Part shown: piece by piece, positions 1 to 8,239 of the stretch | Layout of the letters: every line of letters begins with the position of its first letter | Position numbering within the stretch: position 1 is the stretch's first letter | From: Pelosinus sp. | Lineage (GTDB): Bacteria > Bacillota > Negativicutes > Propionisporales > Propionisporaceae | Direction: 5' to 3' | DNA length: 51,355 nucleotides | Assembly (NCBI GenBank): GCA_021372375.1 | Contig: JAJFUN010000010.1 | Location: forward strand, 1-51,355 | The notes under the pieces: generated by a model | Told to the model about the DNA's origin: nothing | The model's database searches: none | The model's input: only the letters and a program-made list of their open reading frames with translations | Position numbers and translations under genes: made by a program

Positions 1-1
1 T

Positions 2-1111
2 TTCAAAGTGATTGCACATACTAAGAGTACACCGGTTGCGGCCATGTATGATGAAGCCCGCCGGATATTTGGGGTGCAGTTCCACCCGGAAGTGGTACAT
101 ACGCCGGAAGGCATGGCTATGCTGAAGAATTTCCTGTTTACTATTTCTGGCTGTAAGGGCAACTGGAACATGGGTTCTTATGTCGATATTGCCATTAAGG
201 AAATCCGGGAAAAGGTGGGTAAAAAACGGGTGCTGTGTGCACTAAGCGGCGGTGTGGATTCTTCTGTTGCAGCTGTATTGGTACATCGCGCCATTGGCGA
301 TCAGCTGACCTGTGTGTTTGTAAACCATGGTTTTCTCAGAAAAGGCGAAGCCGAACAAGTTGTCAAGACCTTCCGTGAAGGCTTCCATATGAATCTTGTC
401 TATGCCAATGCTACTGAGCGTTTTATGACTAAGATGACTGGGGTCACTGAGCCGGAGAAAAAACGCAAAATCATTGGCGAAGAATTTATCCGGGTTTTTG
501 AGGATGAATCCTCGAAGATTGGCGAGATTGATTTTCTGGTACAGGGCACGCTATATCCTGACGTGGTGGAAAGTGGTACCGAAACCGCAGCTGTTATCAA
601 AAGCCATCACAATGTCGGGGGCTTGCCTGAAGACATGAAATTTGAACTGATTGAGCCGCTGCGCGACTTGTTCAAAGATGAAGTACGGGCTTTAGGTAAA
701 GAACTTGGACTGCCTGATGATATTGTACAGCGTCAGCCATTCCCAGGACCGGGCCTTGCTATCCGCATTATCGGTGAAATTACCGAAGAACGTCTCGAAA
801 TTCTCCGGGAAGCCGATTCTATCGTGTATCAGGAAATTAAAAATGCCGGACTTTATAATAAAGTATGGCAGTCCTTTGCCATACTGCCTGCCATGAAAAG
901 CGTTGGCGTAATGGGTGATGAACGTACGTATGCCTATACTGTAGGTCTTAGAATTGTTTCAAGCGAAGACGGTATGACCGCTGACTGGGTAAGACTGCCG
1001 TATGAAGTGCTTGACAGCATTTCCCGCCGCATTGTCAATGAGGTTAAAGGGGTAAATCGTATTGTGTATGATATTACTTCCAAGCCGCCTTCGACAATTG
1101 AGTGGGAGTAA
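2..1111 (+). CDS. guaA: GMP synthase (glutamine-hydrolysing), 3' part; 5' end outside window
   Basis: Converts XMP to GMP with ATP and glutamine, the last step of guanine nucleotide synthesis, in the cytoplasm. The reading frame is open from the first bases, so the gene is cut by the window edge. What remains starts inside the class I glutamine amidotransferase domain: its closing motif QFHPEV carries the catalytic His and Glu. Next comes the ATP-pyrophosphatase domain with the P-loop SGGVDSS and then the dimerisation domain with the family's typical end, [10 protein letters not shown]. No frameshift is seen. A strong terminator follows the stop codon directly, so this is the last gene of its transcript. 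Function is very well supported; only the N-terminal part is unseen. Confidence 0.97.
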   Translation, partial: FKVIAHTKSTPVAAMYDEARRIFGVQFHPEVVHTPEGMAMLKNFLFTISGCKGNWNMGSYVDIAIKEIREKVGKKRVLCALSGGVDSSVAAVLVHRAIGDQLTCVFVNHGFLRKGEAEQVVKTFREGFHMNLVYANATERFMTKMTGVTEPEKKRKIIGEEFIRVFEDESSKIGEIDFLVQGTLYPDVVESGTETAAVIKSHHNVGGLPEDMKFELIEPLRDLFKDEVRALGKELGLPDDIVQRQPFPGPGLAIRIIGEITEERLEILREADSIVYQEIKNAGLYNKVWQSFAILPAMKSVGVMGDERTYAYTVGLRIVSSEDGMTADWVRLPYEVLDSISRRIVNEVKGVNRIVYDITSKPPSTIEWE

Positions 1112-1112
1112 T

Positions 1113-1255
1113 AAGAAAAAACCTGCGGAATCCTATAAAATAAGGATTTCGCAGGTTTTTTTATGTAGGGGCAATCCCTCTGTGGTTGCCCGCGTAAAGA
1201 CGTTCTAACAAGAAGAAACTAATCTGTGGTAATAAGGAAAACAAACTTATAAGCA
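1113..1255 (+). repeat. Dispersed repeat, copy A (terminator hairpin plus REP palindrome)
   Basis: About 142 bp here match 7076-7216 almost base for base; I see only scattered substitutions and a T-run two bases shorter in copy B. It contains the guaA terminator and a REP-like unit at 1164-1194 (GTAGGGGCAATCCCTC then TGTGGTTGCCC). Similarity stops sharply after AACTTATAAGCA. The two copies bracket the IS110 element and the efflux operon. Confidence 0.85.
1116..1163 (+). terminator. Rho-independent terminator of guaA
   Basis: AACCTGCGGAATCC pairs with GGATTTCGCAGGTT around a short AT loop and is followed by a run of T. It begins four bases after the guaA stop. The same hairpin occurs again at 7080-7122 as part of a longer repeat. 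Confidence 0.9.
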
Positions 1256-1379
1256 GGGCGACAGGTAAATTGTTTCTTGCCAGCGGAGAAACAGTACACC
1301 TGTCCCCTGTAAGACATAGTACAGAGGGATTATCCAATTGGGGATAAAAAAACTCCGAACAATCAGTTTTGTGTATAAT

Positions 1380-1545
1380 GGGATGGAAGGATATGAATGC
1401 ACCTGTCCCAGGGAAGATTTTCTATACCCATATCAACGACAATTCATCCATTTCCAAAGCATTTACGTTTTAGCTGGTTGGGAGCTTATTCCCGTTTCAC
1501 GTGCAAGGCTGTGATCTTTGCTGATGGAATGGATAATCCTTCGAA
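1380..1545 (+). ncRNA. Candidate IS110 bridge RNA region
   Basis: IS110-group elements encode a bridge RNA in the noncoding end upstream of the transposase. Here a TATAAT box at 1374-1379 precedes a region where ATCCATTTCC (1446-1455) can pair with GGAATGGAT (1526-1534), closing a multi-branched structure that includes a GGGA/TCCC hairpin near 1480-1493. I could not fold it or identify target- and donor-binding loops. Confidence 0.35.
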
Positions 1546-1566
1546 ACTATTCTTAGGAGGTTTCTT

Positions 1567-2835
1567 ATGTTTTTCAACCGTCCTGCTATCGGTATCGATG
1601 TCGCTAAAGAATTTTGTGTTTACGCTGCAGTTTCTCCCAACGGCAAAGTCTTAGTCAACCCATTTAAAGCCCTGAACGACAAAAAGGGGCTTTTTTTCGC
1701 TTTAAACGAAATAAAAAAAGTGGAAAAAACGTTTGGTAGTAAACCAGCAATTGTCCTAGAATCAACAGGTCACTTCTCTAAACGTATTAGCCACTTCTTT
1801 TTAAAACAGGAACTTGATGTCTTCCTCATCAATCCCTTTATTTCACATTCTATCAAAAATTCAGCGGTGAGAAAAGTAAAGACTGACCAAGTTGATGCTG
1901 TTGACTTAGCAAAATTATTTTTTACACAAGATTTACGCAATACATATATGCCGAGCCAAGCACTAGCAAACTTGCAGAATTTATCTCGGACTAGATTTCA
2001 ACTAGTACAACAACGTGCAGGTATTTTAAATCAGCTTACGGCAGCAATTGAACAAGTTGCTCCACTATTTCCTAAAGTATTTGATCCATCCTCGTTAACA
2101 GCTCTCACTTTGCTAACTCAATTTCCCTCTCCGGCGGAATGGTCGAAAGACAGCAATTATAAAGCAATAACCGCAATGTTAGAAACATTACCTAGACGCG
2201 GTAAAGAATATGCTCATAAAAAATATGAAGCCTTACAGAATTGTGCTAAAGACGCAGAATTTACGGGTATTCAGCTATCGGCCAATTTCATAATTATCCA
2301 GATTTATGCCGGCAACGTACAATTTATGGATGCTCAAATTAAATCTATTGATGCTGAGATTAATAAATTGGCAGAGCAGCTCCCCGAAATTACATTACTC
2401 AAAAGTATACCTGGCATAGGTGAAACATTAGCGCCACTTATCTTAGGAGAAATAGGCGATATTGAACGATTTACTAATGCCAAACAGCTTGTAGCTTACT
2501 GCGGCATTGATCCATCTGTTCGCCAATCCGGCAACTTTGTGGGTACGAAAAACAAGGTAACCAAAAGAGGCTCCCGCTTCTTAAGACGATCCTTGTATAT
2601 TGTTGCGACAACAGCTATTCGTAAAGCGCCTAATGGATCATTTGTTAATTCTGTTATCTACGATTATTACCAAAAGAAAATAGAATCTAAACCCAGAAAG
2701 CAAGCATTAGGTGCCATTATGAACAAGCTTCTGAGAATTGTATTCTCCGTTCTGAAAAATAAACAATCTTTCCGTTTAATTACCTCAGAACAGCAAGTTG
2801 AAATTTATAATCTTAACCGTAAAAAAGCGGCATAA
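1567..2835 (+). CDS. IS110-family transposase (DEDD N-terminal, IS116/IS110/IS902 C-terminal)
   Basis: Recombinase of 422 residues, a usual length for the family. The N-terminal RuvC-like DEDD domain starts with GIDVAKEFCVYAA (first Asp of the tetrad), followed by VLESTGHFS and KTDQVDAVDLAKL (later acidic residues). The C-terminal half has the helix-hairpin-helix segment LKSIPGIGETLAPLILGEIG and the conserved YCGIDPSVRQSG and KRGSRFLRRSLY motifs with the catalytic serine region. The start follows TTAGGAGGTTTCTT. The frame is intact, so the protein may be active. It has no functional link to guaA upstream. Confidence 0.93.
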   Translation: MFFNRPAIGIDVAKEFCVYAAVSPNGKVLVNPFKALNDKKGLFFALNEIKKVEKTFGSKPAIVLESTGHFSKRISHFFLKQELDVFLINPFISHSIKNSAVRKVKTDQVDAVDLAKLFFTQDLRNTYMPSQALANLQNLSRTRFQLVQQRAGILNQLTAAIEQVAPLFPKVFDPSSLTALTLLTQFPSPAEWSKDSNYKAITAMLETLPRRGKEYAHKKYEALQNCAKDAEFTGIQLSANFIIIQIYAGNVQFMDAQIKSIDAEINKLAEQLPEITLLKSIPGIGETLAPLILGEIGDIERFTNAKQLVAYCGIDPSVRQSGNFVGTKNKVTKRGSRFLRRSLYIVATTAIRKAPNGSFVNSVIYDYYQKKIESKPRKQALGAIMNKLLRIVFSVLKNKQSFRLITSEQQVEIYNLNRKKAA

Positions 2836-2858
2836 TTAGCTACATATTTATGAATGTT

Positions 2859-2905
2859 AAACAGGCCTTGTCAAAAAAAGTTCGCATTTTTTCGAGGCCT
2901 GTTTG
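2859..2905 (+). terminator. Hairpin after the IS110 transposase
   Basis: AAACAGGCCT pairs with AGGCCTGTTT, with an AT-rich loop containing runs of A and T. It lies 24 bases after the transposase stop. It may end the transposase transcript or belong to the right end of the element. Confidence 0.55.
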
Positions 2906-2978
2906 CTGTGTCTCTTATCATAAAGATAATTTTTTGAAGATGGACTTGACTTTACTTAGCTGGTCTTTGTTTCTGTAG

Positions 2979-3257
2979 TTAGAATCTTGTGCATATTAGT
3001 GTGCTACATTGGGGGGGGACGAGAAAATCTTTGGTTGTTATGTCTGCGGGAACAATATGAATAGTGGGCTGCTCATATGAATAAACATGCACCCATTGTC
3101 CATCGCGAATGAGATCAATTCTGCCAAGTTGTCGGCCTTCCCAGTTCCATGAGCGGATAACGTCACAAACCAGTTTGTTAATTTTTTTCCGAGACAGGGA
3201 GGAAGTCGCCTGTACCGGAATGCCACAAATAGTTACATATCGTAAATGCTGACCCAT
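2979..3257 (-). CDS. Hypothetical protein, 92 residues
   Basis: I do not recognise this family. The start follows AAAGGAGCAATATAA, a good ribosome binding site. The protein is mixed in character, without membrane segment or signal peptide; the core reads as an alpha/beta fold with GRIDLIRDGQWVHVYS. It follows emrB by 80 bp on the same strand and may be the last gene of the tetR-side efflux transcript. The last codons pass through a run of eight G on the plus strand (3011-3018), a slippage-prone site, so the C-terminal tail PPQCSTLICTRF could be an artefact or the product of a frameshift. A shorter reading in another frame (3038-3226) is taken as a shadow. Confidence 0.6.
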   Translation of the reverse strand: MGQHLRYVTICGIPVQATSSLSRKKINKLVCDVIRSWNWEGRQLGRIDLIRDGQWVHVYSYEQPTIHIVPADITTKDFLVPPQCSTLICTRF

Positions 3258-3337
3258 TTATATTGCTCCTTTCCGTTCGTTGTAGATGATACCTTTTATA
3301 AGGATCGCATTGTTGTGCAATTACTTTTCTTGCTTAC

Positions 3338-4903
3338 CTAATGTGCCATGCCTGAGCCGCCTTTTTTGTGCGGATCATTGTCTGACATAAACAACGCGAC
3401 CACTGCCAAAACCACCAGTGTGAAAGCGACGAAGTTATAAGCATCCCTGTAGGCGAGAATACTGGCTTGATGGAGAAGCTCTTGATAGATTTTCCCCATT
3501 GCCGCTGTCGCCGCTTGATCGTGTGGTACACCCAATCCCATAATTGCATTCGTATAAGAGGAGAGAGCCGTATTGTAACCGGGATCAGCATACGTCAAGT
3601 GCTGCGCTAGATAAGTTTGATTTACCTGTTGGTTGCGCACAGTAATGTTGGTAACCATTGCGATGCCGAAGCTGCCCCCCAGATTGCGTGACAGGGAAAT
3701 AATGGCCGAAGCGTTGCTGCTGTTTTCTGGAGAAATTTTTGAGAAGGCAAGAGTGCTGGCTGATACAAAGAGGAATGGCAGACCAACCATCTGGAGAATG
3801 CGCATCAAAAGGAAAGTATTGTAATCCGTCTGCGGTGTTATAAGACCAGTAGCCCACATACCGAAAGCGGTTGCCAGCATACCAAAAGAAATCAGATGCC
3901 GGGCCTGAACGATATTAACTAATTTTCCGGCGATTGGCATGATAAAGATAAGGGCTATCCCGCTGGGCGAAAGTACAAAGCCAGACGTAGTGGCATCATA
4001 TCCGAAGTTTGCCTGTACCAACATGGGTAACAGTGTGGAGCTTGCATACAAGGCAACTCCGACAAAGAAGAGCATAAGGCAGGGCAGGCCGAAACTGGGG
4101 ATGCTCAGGAGTTTCAAGTCCACTACTGGATTCTTTTGTCGCCACAACCAGATGATTGCCACAATAAGAGCGAGGACAGCGATGATTGTACAAAGTATGA
4201 TAAAAGAACTGTTGAACCAATCTTCCTGCTGTCCTTTATCGAGTACAAGTTGTAGCGCACCAATACCAAGGGCAATTAGACTCAGGCCAATATAATCAAC
4301 GGAATCAACTTTTTTCTTTTGTGCGGTGGGTGGATCGACAACAAGAGTATTGACCAGAATGGCAGCCACAATGCCGATAGGCACATTCATTAAAAAGATC
4401 CAGCGCCAACTGTAATTATCGGATATATAGCCTCCCAAAACCGGTCCCAATATGGGAGCCAGTAAGGTCGTCAGACCCGTGAGGGCTAAAGCCATTCCCA
4501 GTTTTTCGGCGGGAAAGCTATCTTTGATGATGGCCTGTTGGCTTGGTTGCAGACCGCCGCCGGTCAGACCTTGTAATAACCGGAACACAATGAGCATTGG
4601 CAGCGAAGTCGAAATGCCGCACAGAAAAGAGGTGAGCGTAAAACCCACAATACATAAGATGAAAAAATTCTTGCGCCCCATTAGATCGGACAACCAGCCG
4701 GAAAGTGGCAGAACGATACCGTTGGCTACAAGGTAAGAAGTCAGCACCCATGTACTCTCATCCGTACTTGCACCAAGCGATCCGGCAATGTGCGCAAGGG
4801 CGACACTGGCCACCGTTGTGTCCAGTACTTCCATAAAGGCAGCAATGCTGACGACACTTGATACAAGAATTGGATTTGTCGGCTTAGCGGCGTGGTCACT
4901 CAT
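3338..4903 (-). CDS. emrB: DHA2-family drug:H+ antiporter, EmrB/QacA type, 14 membrane segments
   Basis: Inner-membrane multidrug exporter of the major facilitator superfamily, 521 residues, the usual size for the 14-helix DHA2 group. Segment 1 carries the family pattern FMEVLDTTVASVALAHIAGSL; motif A appears as GWLSDLMGRKNFF; motif C as GLTTLLAPILGPVLGGYI. It shares four bases (ATGA) with the stop of the upstream emrA gene, so translation is coupled. With the EmrA partner it would push lipophilic drugs or uncouplers across the envelope, presumably through a TolC-like outer-membrane channel if the host is a diderm Negativicute (inference). A TetR gene upstream is the likely repressor. Confidence 0.93.
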   Translation of the reverse strand: MSDHAAKPTNPILVSSVVSIAAFMEVLDTTVASVALAHIAGSLGASTDESTWVLTSYLVANGIVLPLSGWLSDLMGRKNFFILCIVGFTLTSFLCGISTSLPMLIVFRLLQGLTGGGLQPSQQAIIKDSFPAEKLGMALALTGLTTLLAPILGPVLGGYISDNYSWRWIFLMNVPIGIVAAILVNTLVVDPPTAQKKKVDSVDYIGLSLIALGIGALQLVLDKGQQEDWFNSSFIILCTIIAVLALIVAIIWLWRQKNPVVDLKLLSIPSFGLPCLMLFFVGVALYASSTLLPMLVQANFGYDATTSGFVLSPSGIALIFIMPIAGKLVNIVQARHLISFGMLATAFGMWATGLITPQTDYNTFLLMRILQMVGLPFLFVSASTLAFSKISPENSSNASAIISLSRNLGGSFGIAMVTNITVRNQQVNQTYLAQHLTYADPGYNTALSSYTNAIMGLGVPHDQAATAAMGKIYQELLHQASILAYRDAYNFVAFTLVVLAVVALFMSDNDPHKKGGSGMAH

Positions 4904-5955
4904 ATCCTACCGCCCTTGGTATAGACGGTTGGCACCACTGACATTCCTGGTCCCAACTGGGGAGCTCCATCCGGCATGCTTTCAAATATAATTTTTACGG
5001 GAACGCGCTGTACCGTTTTGACAAAGTTACCAGTAGCGTTCTCTGCTGGAAAGAGAGAGAAGTAAGAACCTGTACCAGACTGAATACTATCCACTTTGCC
5101 GCGTAGCTGGACATTGGGGAAGGCATCAACACGTATATTGACAGATTGTCCCGGGTGCATATACTCAAGTTGAGTTTCTTTAAAATTGGCCACGACCCAT
5201 ATGTCCGTTCCGACCAGGGTTGCCAGTTGTTGGCCTGCTTGCACATAGTTGCCGATTTCTACGCTGCGTTTGGTGATGCGGCCATCCATGGGGGCAATGA
5301 TCTTGGTATTGGCGAGATCATTTTCTGCTTGAGCGAGATCATTTTCGGCCTGCTTGATTTGAGCCTGTAATTGATCGCTAGTGGCTTTCGCTGTTGCTAT
5401 AACGGTAGGTGCTGTATTTGCCGAGCGAAGGTTAGCGCGTAGTGCATCAAGATTGGCGCGGGTCGATTTTTCCGTTGCGATTGCCTGATCAAACTGCTGT
5501 CTGGAGCAGGCACCGGCAGCAAACAGACTTTCCATGCGCTGTCTATCGCTGAATGCTTTTTCCCAAGTTGCTGCAGACGAAGCTACTTGAGCGTCTGCAG
5601 CGTCAACGGTGGAGGGAGCGGAAATCATGGTCGTTTTCACATTGTTATTTGAAGCATCGGCAGCAGCCTGGGCGGCTGCCAAGGCCGCCTTGGCCCGGTC
5701 TCGGCGAATAATATAATCCGTCGGATCAATTTCAAATAAAACATCACCGGTCTTGACCAATTGATTATCCTCAATGTTTACCGTTTTCATATAACCTAGT
5801 ACCTTTGGACTTAAAACCACCGTGCGACCATCAATTATGGCATCGTCTGTCGACACCTCGCCGCGGTGCAAATAGAAATAAGCCCCAGCTCCGATGGCGG
5901 CTATCAAAAAAATGGTCAGGATTTTGACTAACTTTGAATTAATTTTAATCTTCAT
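4900..5955 (-). CDS. emrA: EmrA/HlyD-family membrane fusion protein of the efflux pump
   Basis: Periplasmic adaptor, 351 residues. It has one N-terminal membrane anchor (about residues 9-27, VKILTIFLIAAIGAGAYFYL), a biotinyl-lipoyl half motif (GYMKTVNIEDNQLVKTGDVLFEID), a long Ala/Gln-rich coiled-coil hairpin (about 75-215), the second lipoyl half (APMDGRITKRSVEIGNYVQAG) and a beta-barrel domain. It pairs with the overlapping emrB. A tetR gene lies upstream on the same strand, separated by a terminator and a palindromic operator at 5988-6011. The single cysteine in the hairpin turn (GACSRQQFDQA) is unusual in position but harmless. The start follows GAGAGGGTGATGTT. Confidence 0.92.
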   Translation of the reverse strand: MKIKINSKLVKILTIFLIAAIGAGAYFYLHRGEVSTDDAIIDGRTVVLSPKVLGYMKTVNIEDNQLVKTGDVLFEIDPTDYIIRRDRAKAALAAAQAAADASNNNVKTTMISAPSTVDAADAQVASSAATWEKAFSDRQRMESLFAAGACSRQQFDQAIATEKSTRANLDALRANLRSANTAPTVIATAKATSDQLQAQIKQAENDLAQAENDLANTKIIAPMDGRITKRSVEIGNYVQAGQQLATLVGTDIWVVANFKETQLEYMHPGQSVNIRVDAFPNVQLRGKVDSIQSGTGSYFSLFPAENATGNFVKTVQRVPVKIIFESMPDGAPQLGPGMSVVPTVYTKGGRI

Positions 5956-5987
5956 AACATCACCCTCTCATAAATATTAAACCTTAT

Positions 5988-6011
5988 GTACAAAAAATGT
6001 ATTTGTAGTAC
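5988..6011. promoter_or_regulatory. Putative TetR operator upstream of emrA
   Basis: A GTAC-A/T tract-GTAC element (GTACAAAAAATGT then ATTTGTAGTAC) lies in the emrA promoter region. A closely similar element is found upstream of the tetR gene at 6662-6687, which marks both as likely binding sites of that regulator. Confidence 0.6.
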
Positions 6012-6015
6012 TGAT

Positions 6016-6053
6016 AAAAAATATAGGCACTTAATAAGTGCTTATATTTTTTT
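6016..6053 (-). terminator. Terminator of the tetR gene
   Basis: AAAATATAGGCAC pairs with GTGCTTATATTTT around TTAATAA, with a T-rich tail in the minus-strand direction. It overlaps the tetR stop codon and separates it from emrA. Confidence 0.7.
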
Positions 6054-6645
6054 ATTTGTCACTAACGTTTTGACTGCTCCCATCGGAAAGTATAATGCCA
6101 AAGTATAAAATGTTCGCCACTTTTTCCATGGCCTTTTTGAAAGTCAGGCTGTTCTGCATTAAAAAATTTTGATCCAACAATTCATTGACAGTGGCGGTAA
6201 AGATTACTTTGGTAATCGTAAGATCAATGGGACGAAAATATCCAGATTCCATACCTTGGATTAACAGAGACTCAATGAGTTGCCATTTTTGATCGCGATA
6301 TTGATGGCTCTTTTTCCACTCTTCGGGAAATTGACGTTTCAAAGCAAGGATAAAATTGTTGCTGATAGGCAGAAGAATTTTGGGTTCATTTACAAATAAT
6401 GCTTTCAATTTTTCCGGAATGTTCATCATATCATTATTTAGTATTTCTTCATCCTGTTGTTGGACGCTTTCTAAGAGGGAGTCCATTATTGCTCCAATTA
6501 AATATTCCTTAGACTTAAAGTGGGCATAAAGTGTAGTCTTACTAATTCCCAAACGGGTAGCGAGATCCAACATGGTAAATTTAATGCCGGTTTCGTTGAT
6601 TTCTTTCATGGCTGCCGCCATAATTCGATTGCGCATAATTAGCAC
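6052..6645 (-). CDS. TetR/AcrR-family repressor of the efflux operon
   Basis: DNA-binding repressor of 197 residues, in the TetR size range. The N-terminal helix-turn-helix is clear: FTMLDLATRLGISKTTLYAHFKSKEYLIGAIMDS, about residues 23-56. The C-terminal ligand domain is variable, as usual. It is transcribed in the same direction as emrA and emrB but has its own terminator. Matching dyads before both tetR and emrA support control of the pump and of itself. The inducer cannot be read from the sequence. Upstream start codons in frame were not preferred. Confidence 0.9.
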   Translation of the reverse strand: MLIMRNRIMAAAMKEINETGIKFTMLDLATRLGISKTTLYAHFKSKEYLIGAIMDSLLESVQQQDEEILNNDMMNIPEKLKALFVNEPKILLPISNNFILALKRQFPEEWKKSHQYRDQKWQLIESLLIQGMESGYFRPIDLTITKVIFTATVNELLDQNFLMQNSLTFKKAMEKVANILYFGIILSDGSSQNVSDK

Positions 6646-6661
6646 CTCGATTTGTTCTTTG

Positions 6662-6687
6662 AGTACGAAAAATGTTTTTATAGTACT
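6662..6687. promoter_or_regulatory. Putative TetR operator upstream of tetR
   Basis: AGTACGAAAAATG followed by TTTTTATAGTACT is an imperfect inverted repeat 17 bases upstream of the tetR start codon. It shares the GTAC ends, the AT core and the spacing with the site at 5988-6011. Confidence 0.6.
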
Positions 6688-6888
6688 AAACTAATTATAA
6701 TTGTAATCTCTTGGCATGTCAAGAGGAATAGTTATTAGGAATATGGGGGAGCAGGAGGGCATGAAGACGAACTTCTTTTAGAAACATTAAGTACCATAAA
6801 ATGAAGTCATCGTTAGTAAAAATACTATGTCGTAGGGCACTGACATTTATCCGTCAAAAGGCAAAATGGCTTAACCTGCCGATATAGA

Positions 6889-6938
6889 CAAAAAGACCTT
6901 GCATTAAAGCTTTTCGAAGCTTATGCAAGGTCTTTTTT
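6889..6938. terminator. Orphan strong terminator in a gene-free stretch
   Basis: AAAGACCTTGCAT-AAAGCTT, loop TTCG, AAGCTTATGCAAGGTCTTT, then T-run; it would work on either strand. No gene of normal size ends here. On the plus strand a six-codon frame (6761-6781) behind a good GGAGGG site precedes it. The rest of 6688-7075 shows small inverted repeats (CTCTTG/CAAGAG near 6707-6724; GGGCAT/ATGCCC around 7004-7051) and nothing else I can name. Confidence 0.6.
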
Positions 6939-7075
6939 TATCCTCAACCCGCGTAAATACAGGGATTTCTGCTTGCTAAAAAGAGCGTTCACCATGGAGT
7001 GGCGGGCATGTCTGGCAAAGCCAGAGCGAATAAAGAAAAATGCCCTTTACAGAATAAACGGCAGTGCCCCGCGAC

Positions 7076-7216
7076 AAGAAAAAACCTGCGGAGTCCTATA
7101 AAATAAGGATTTCGCAGGTTTTTATGTAGGGGCAATCCCTCTGTGGTTGCCCGCGTAGAGGCGTTCTAACAAGAAGAAACTAATCTGTGGTAATAACAAA
7201 AACAAACTTATAAGCA
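7076..7216 (+). repeat. Dispersed repeat, copy B (terminator hairpin plus REP palindrome)
   Basis: Second copy of the repeat at 1113-1255, in the same orientation. It includes the CCTGCGGA-type terminator hairpin and a REP unit at 7125-7155. Here no gene ends just before it, so the hairpin belongs to the repeat rather than being specific to guaA. Confidence 0.85.
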
Positions 7217-7296
7217 TTGGCTTTTTTTATGCCACAGAAAGTCTTTTCACATCAGATCGTTTGTGCGCGGGCAACCACGGAGGGATTGCCCCTACA
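7125..7296. repeat. Inverted REP pair beside the RAYT gene
   Basis: The unit TGTAGGGGCAATCCCTCTGT and its continuation GGTTGCCCGCG (7125-7155) is repeated inverted at 7266-7296 with one change. Head-to-head REP doublets next to a Y1 REP-associated transposase are the classic BIME arrangement. A third unit is at 1164-1194. Confidence 0.8.
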
Positions 7297-7301
7297 ATGG
7301 A

Positions 7302-7916
7302 TTAGAAGGAAATTTTGAGAAACAAGAACAAGATCCCTATTATACTCTTCATAACCTCCCTCTTTGCTTGTCCGTCCCTAATGAGTATAATATCATCCTT
7401 TTGCCACTGAATTGGATTATTCGAAATGTACTCTGAAATATTTCGGTAATCTTCTTCATTTCGAATAATGTGTTCATAATAATTACGTTGCCATAACTTT
7501 TGGTGAAAAGGCTTCCATTTATTTTGATTAACACCGTCGATATATTTTTTTGTTGTGAATGTTTTAAAACCATGTATAATATCCGGCAACCCCATCTTCT
7601 TTTTAGACATATTGCAATTTGTAACCGAAACAATGTAATGAATGTGATTAGGCATAATTTGAAATTCTTCAATATTAATCCCATTATAATATGTTGGCAA
7701 TCCTATCAATACATTCTGAATCATTTTTCCAGCGCTATTTAATACCACCTGAGGAATGACGCTTGTTTTGTTACAAACCTCTCCAAACAAATGAAATCGG
7801 TTGTTGGTACAAATAGTAATAAAATAAAAACCAGTTTGCGAATAGTCGAATTCTTTTAGACGAATTGTTTTACGACATGGCTTGTCTAAGCAATCCGTAA
7901 TATTGTCTTTTTTCAT
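7302..7916 (-). CDS. REP-associated tyrosine transposase (RAYT), Y1/IS200-like HUH protein
   Basis: Single-strand DNA nuclease of 204 residues. Family signatures are in order: YSQTGFYFITICTNNR near residues 25-40, the HUH motif as MPNHIHYIV, LWQRNYYEHIIRNEEDY with the catalytic tyrosine, and YISNNPIQW at the end of the domain. RAYTs process REP palindromes; three REP units lie in this window and two border this gene, the nearest five bases from its stop. The last 15 residues after KREVMKS are hydrophobic and run close to the REP unit, so the tail may not be native. There are no IS200-type ends, so this is a domesticated RAYT rather than an IS. Confidence 0.9.
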   Translation of the reverse strand: MKKDNITDCLDKPCRKTIRLKEFDYSQTGFYFITICTNNRFHLFGEVCNKTSVIPQVVLNSAGKMIQNVLIGLPTYYNGINIEEFQIMPNHIHYIVSVTNCNMSKKKMGLPDIIHGFKTFTTKKYIDGVNQNKWKPFHQKLWQRNYYEHIIRNEEDYRNISEYISNNPIQWQKDDIILIRDGQAKREVMKSIIGILFLFLKISF

Positions 7917-8074
7917 TTTTACCTCTTGGGAATTCTTATTAATAATTTAAATCAATCCATCTATTGCCTATAGTCTATGTATATTTTCTTATATTATCCG
8001 TCCATTAGGTTTAGACGCTCTACAAGATGGCGTTAGCATATAAATAGTACAAAATGAATTGGAGAAGTTCCTAA

Positions 8075-8207
8075 GCGTATTAATAATATGATGGAGGAAC
8101 TTTAAAGAAGGTACCGTTTTTGTTATCATGATTATTCAGAGCTTGGCGTTAAAGGTTGTGCAATAAAATTAGGTGTAGGATATAGTTTTTACATAGAAGG
8201 TTTATAA
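8075..8207 (+). pseudogene. Short degraded coding remnant
   Basis: In the gene-free stretch 7917-8239 one frame reads YHDYSELGVKGCAIKLGVGY and ends at a TAA near 8205. The fragment looks like part of a helix-turn-helix segment but has no start, ribosome binding site or identifiable family. I see nothing else in this stretch beyond AT-rich sequence. Confidence 0.2.
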
Positions 8208-8239
8208 TGCGGAAAACGAAATAAGAATTAACAGTAATA

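Larger units (their letters stand above)
1256..2960 (+). mobile_element. IS110-family insertion sequence (ends not resolved)
   Basis: The element is defined by its DEDD transposase gene, a long structured 5' noncoding stretch and a hairpin after the stop. IS110 elements lack clear terminal inverted repeats, so I cannot fix the borders. The left border is set at the point where the flanking repeat ends; the right border is a guess past the hairpin at 2859-2904. Its position against a REP-bearing repeat suits the known preference of IS110/IS1111 elements for palindromic targets. Confidence 0.6.

Noticed and set aside
3038..3226. Alternative minus-strand frame inside the 92-residue hypothetical gene
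   Set aside because: No ribosome binding site; the other frame starts after a clear AAAGGAG. It is noted only because a run of G could switch frames.
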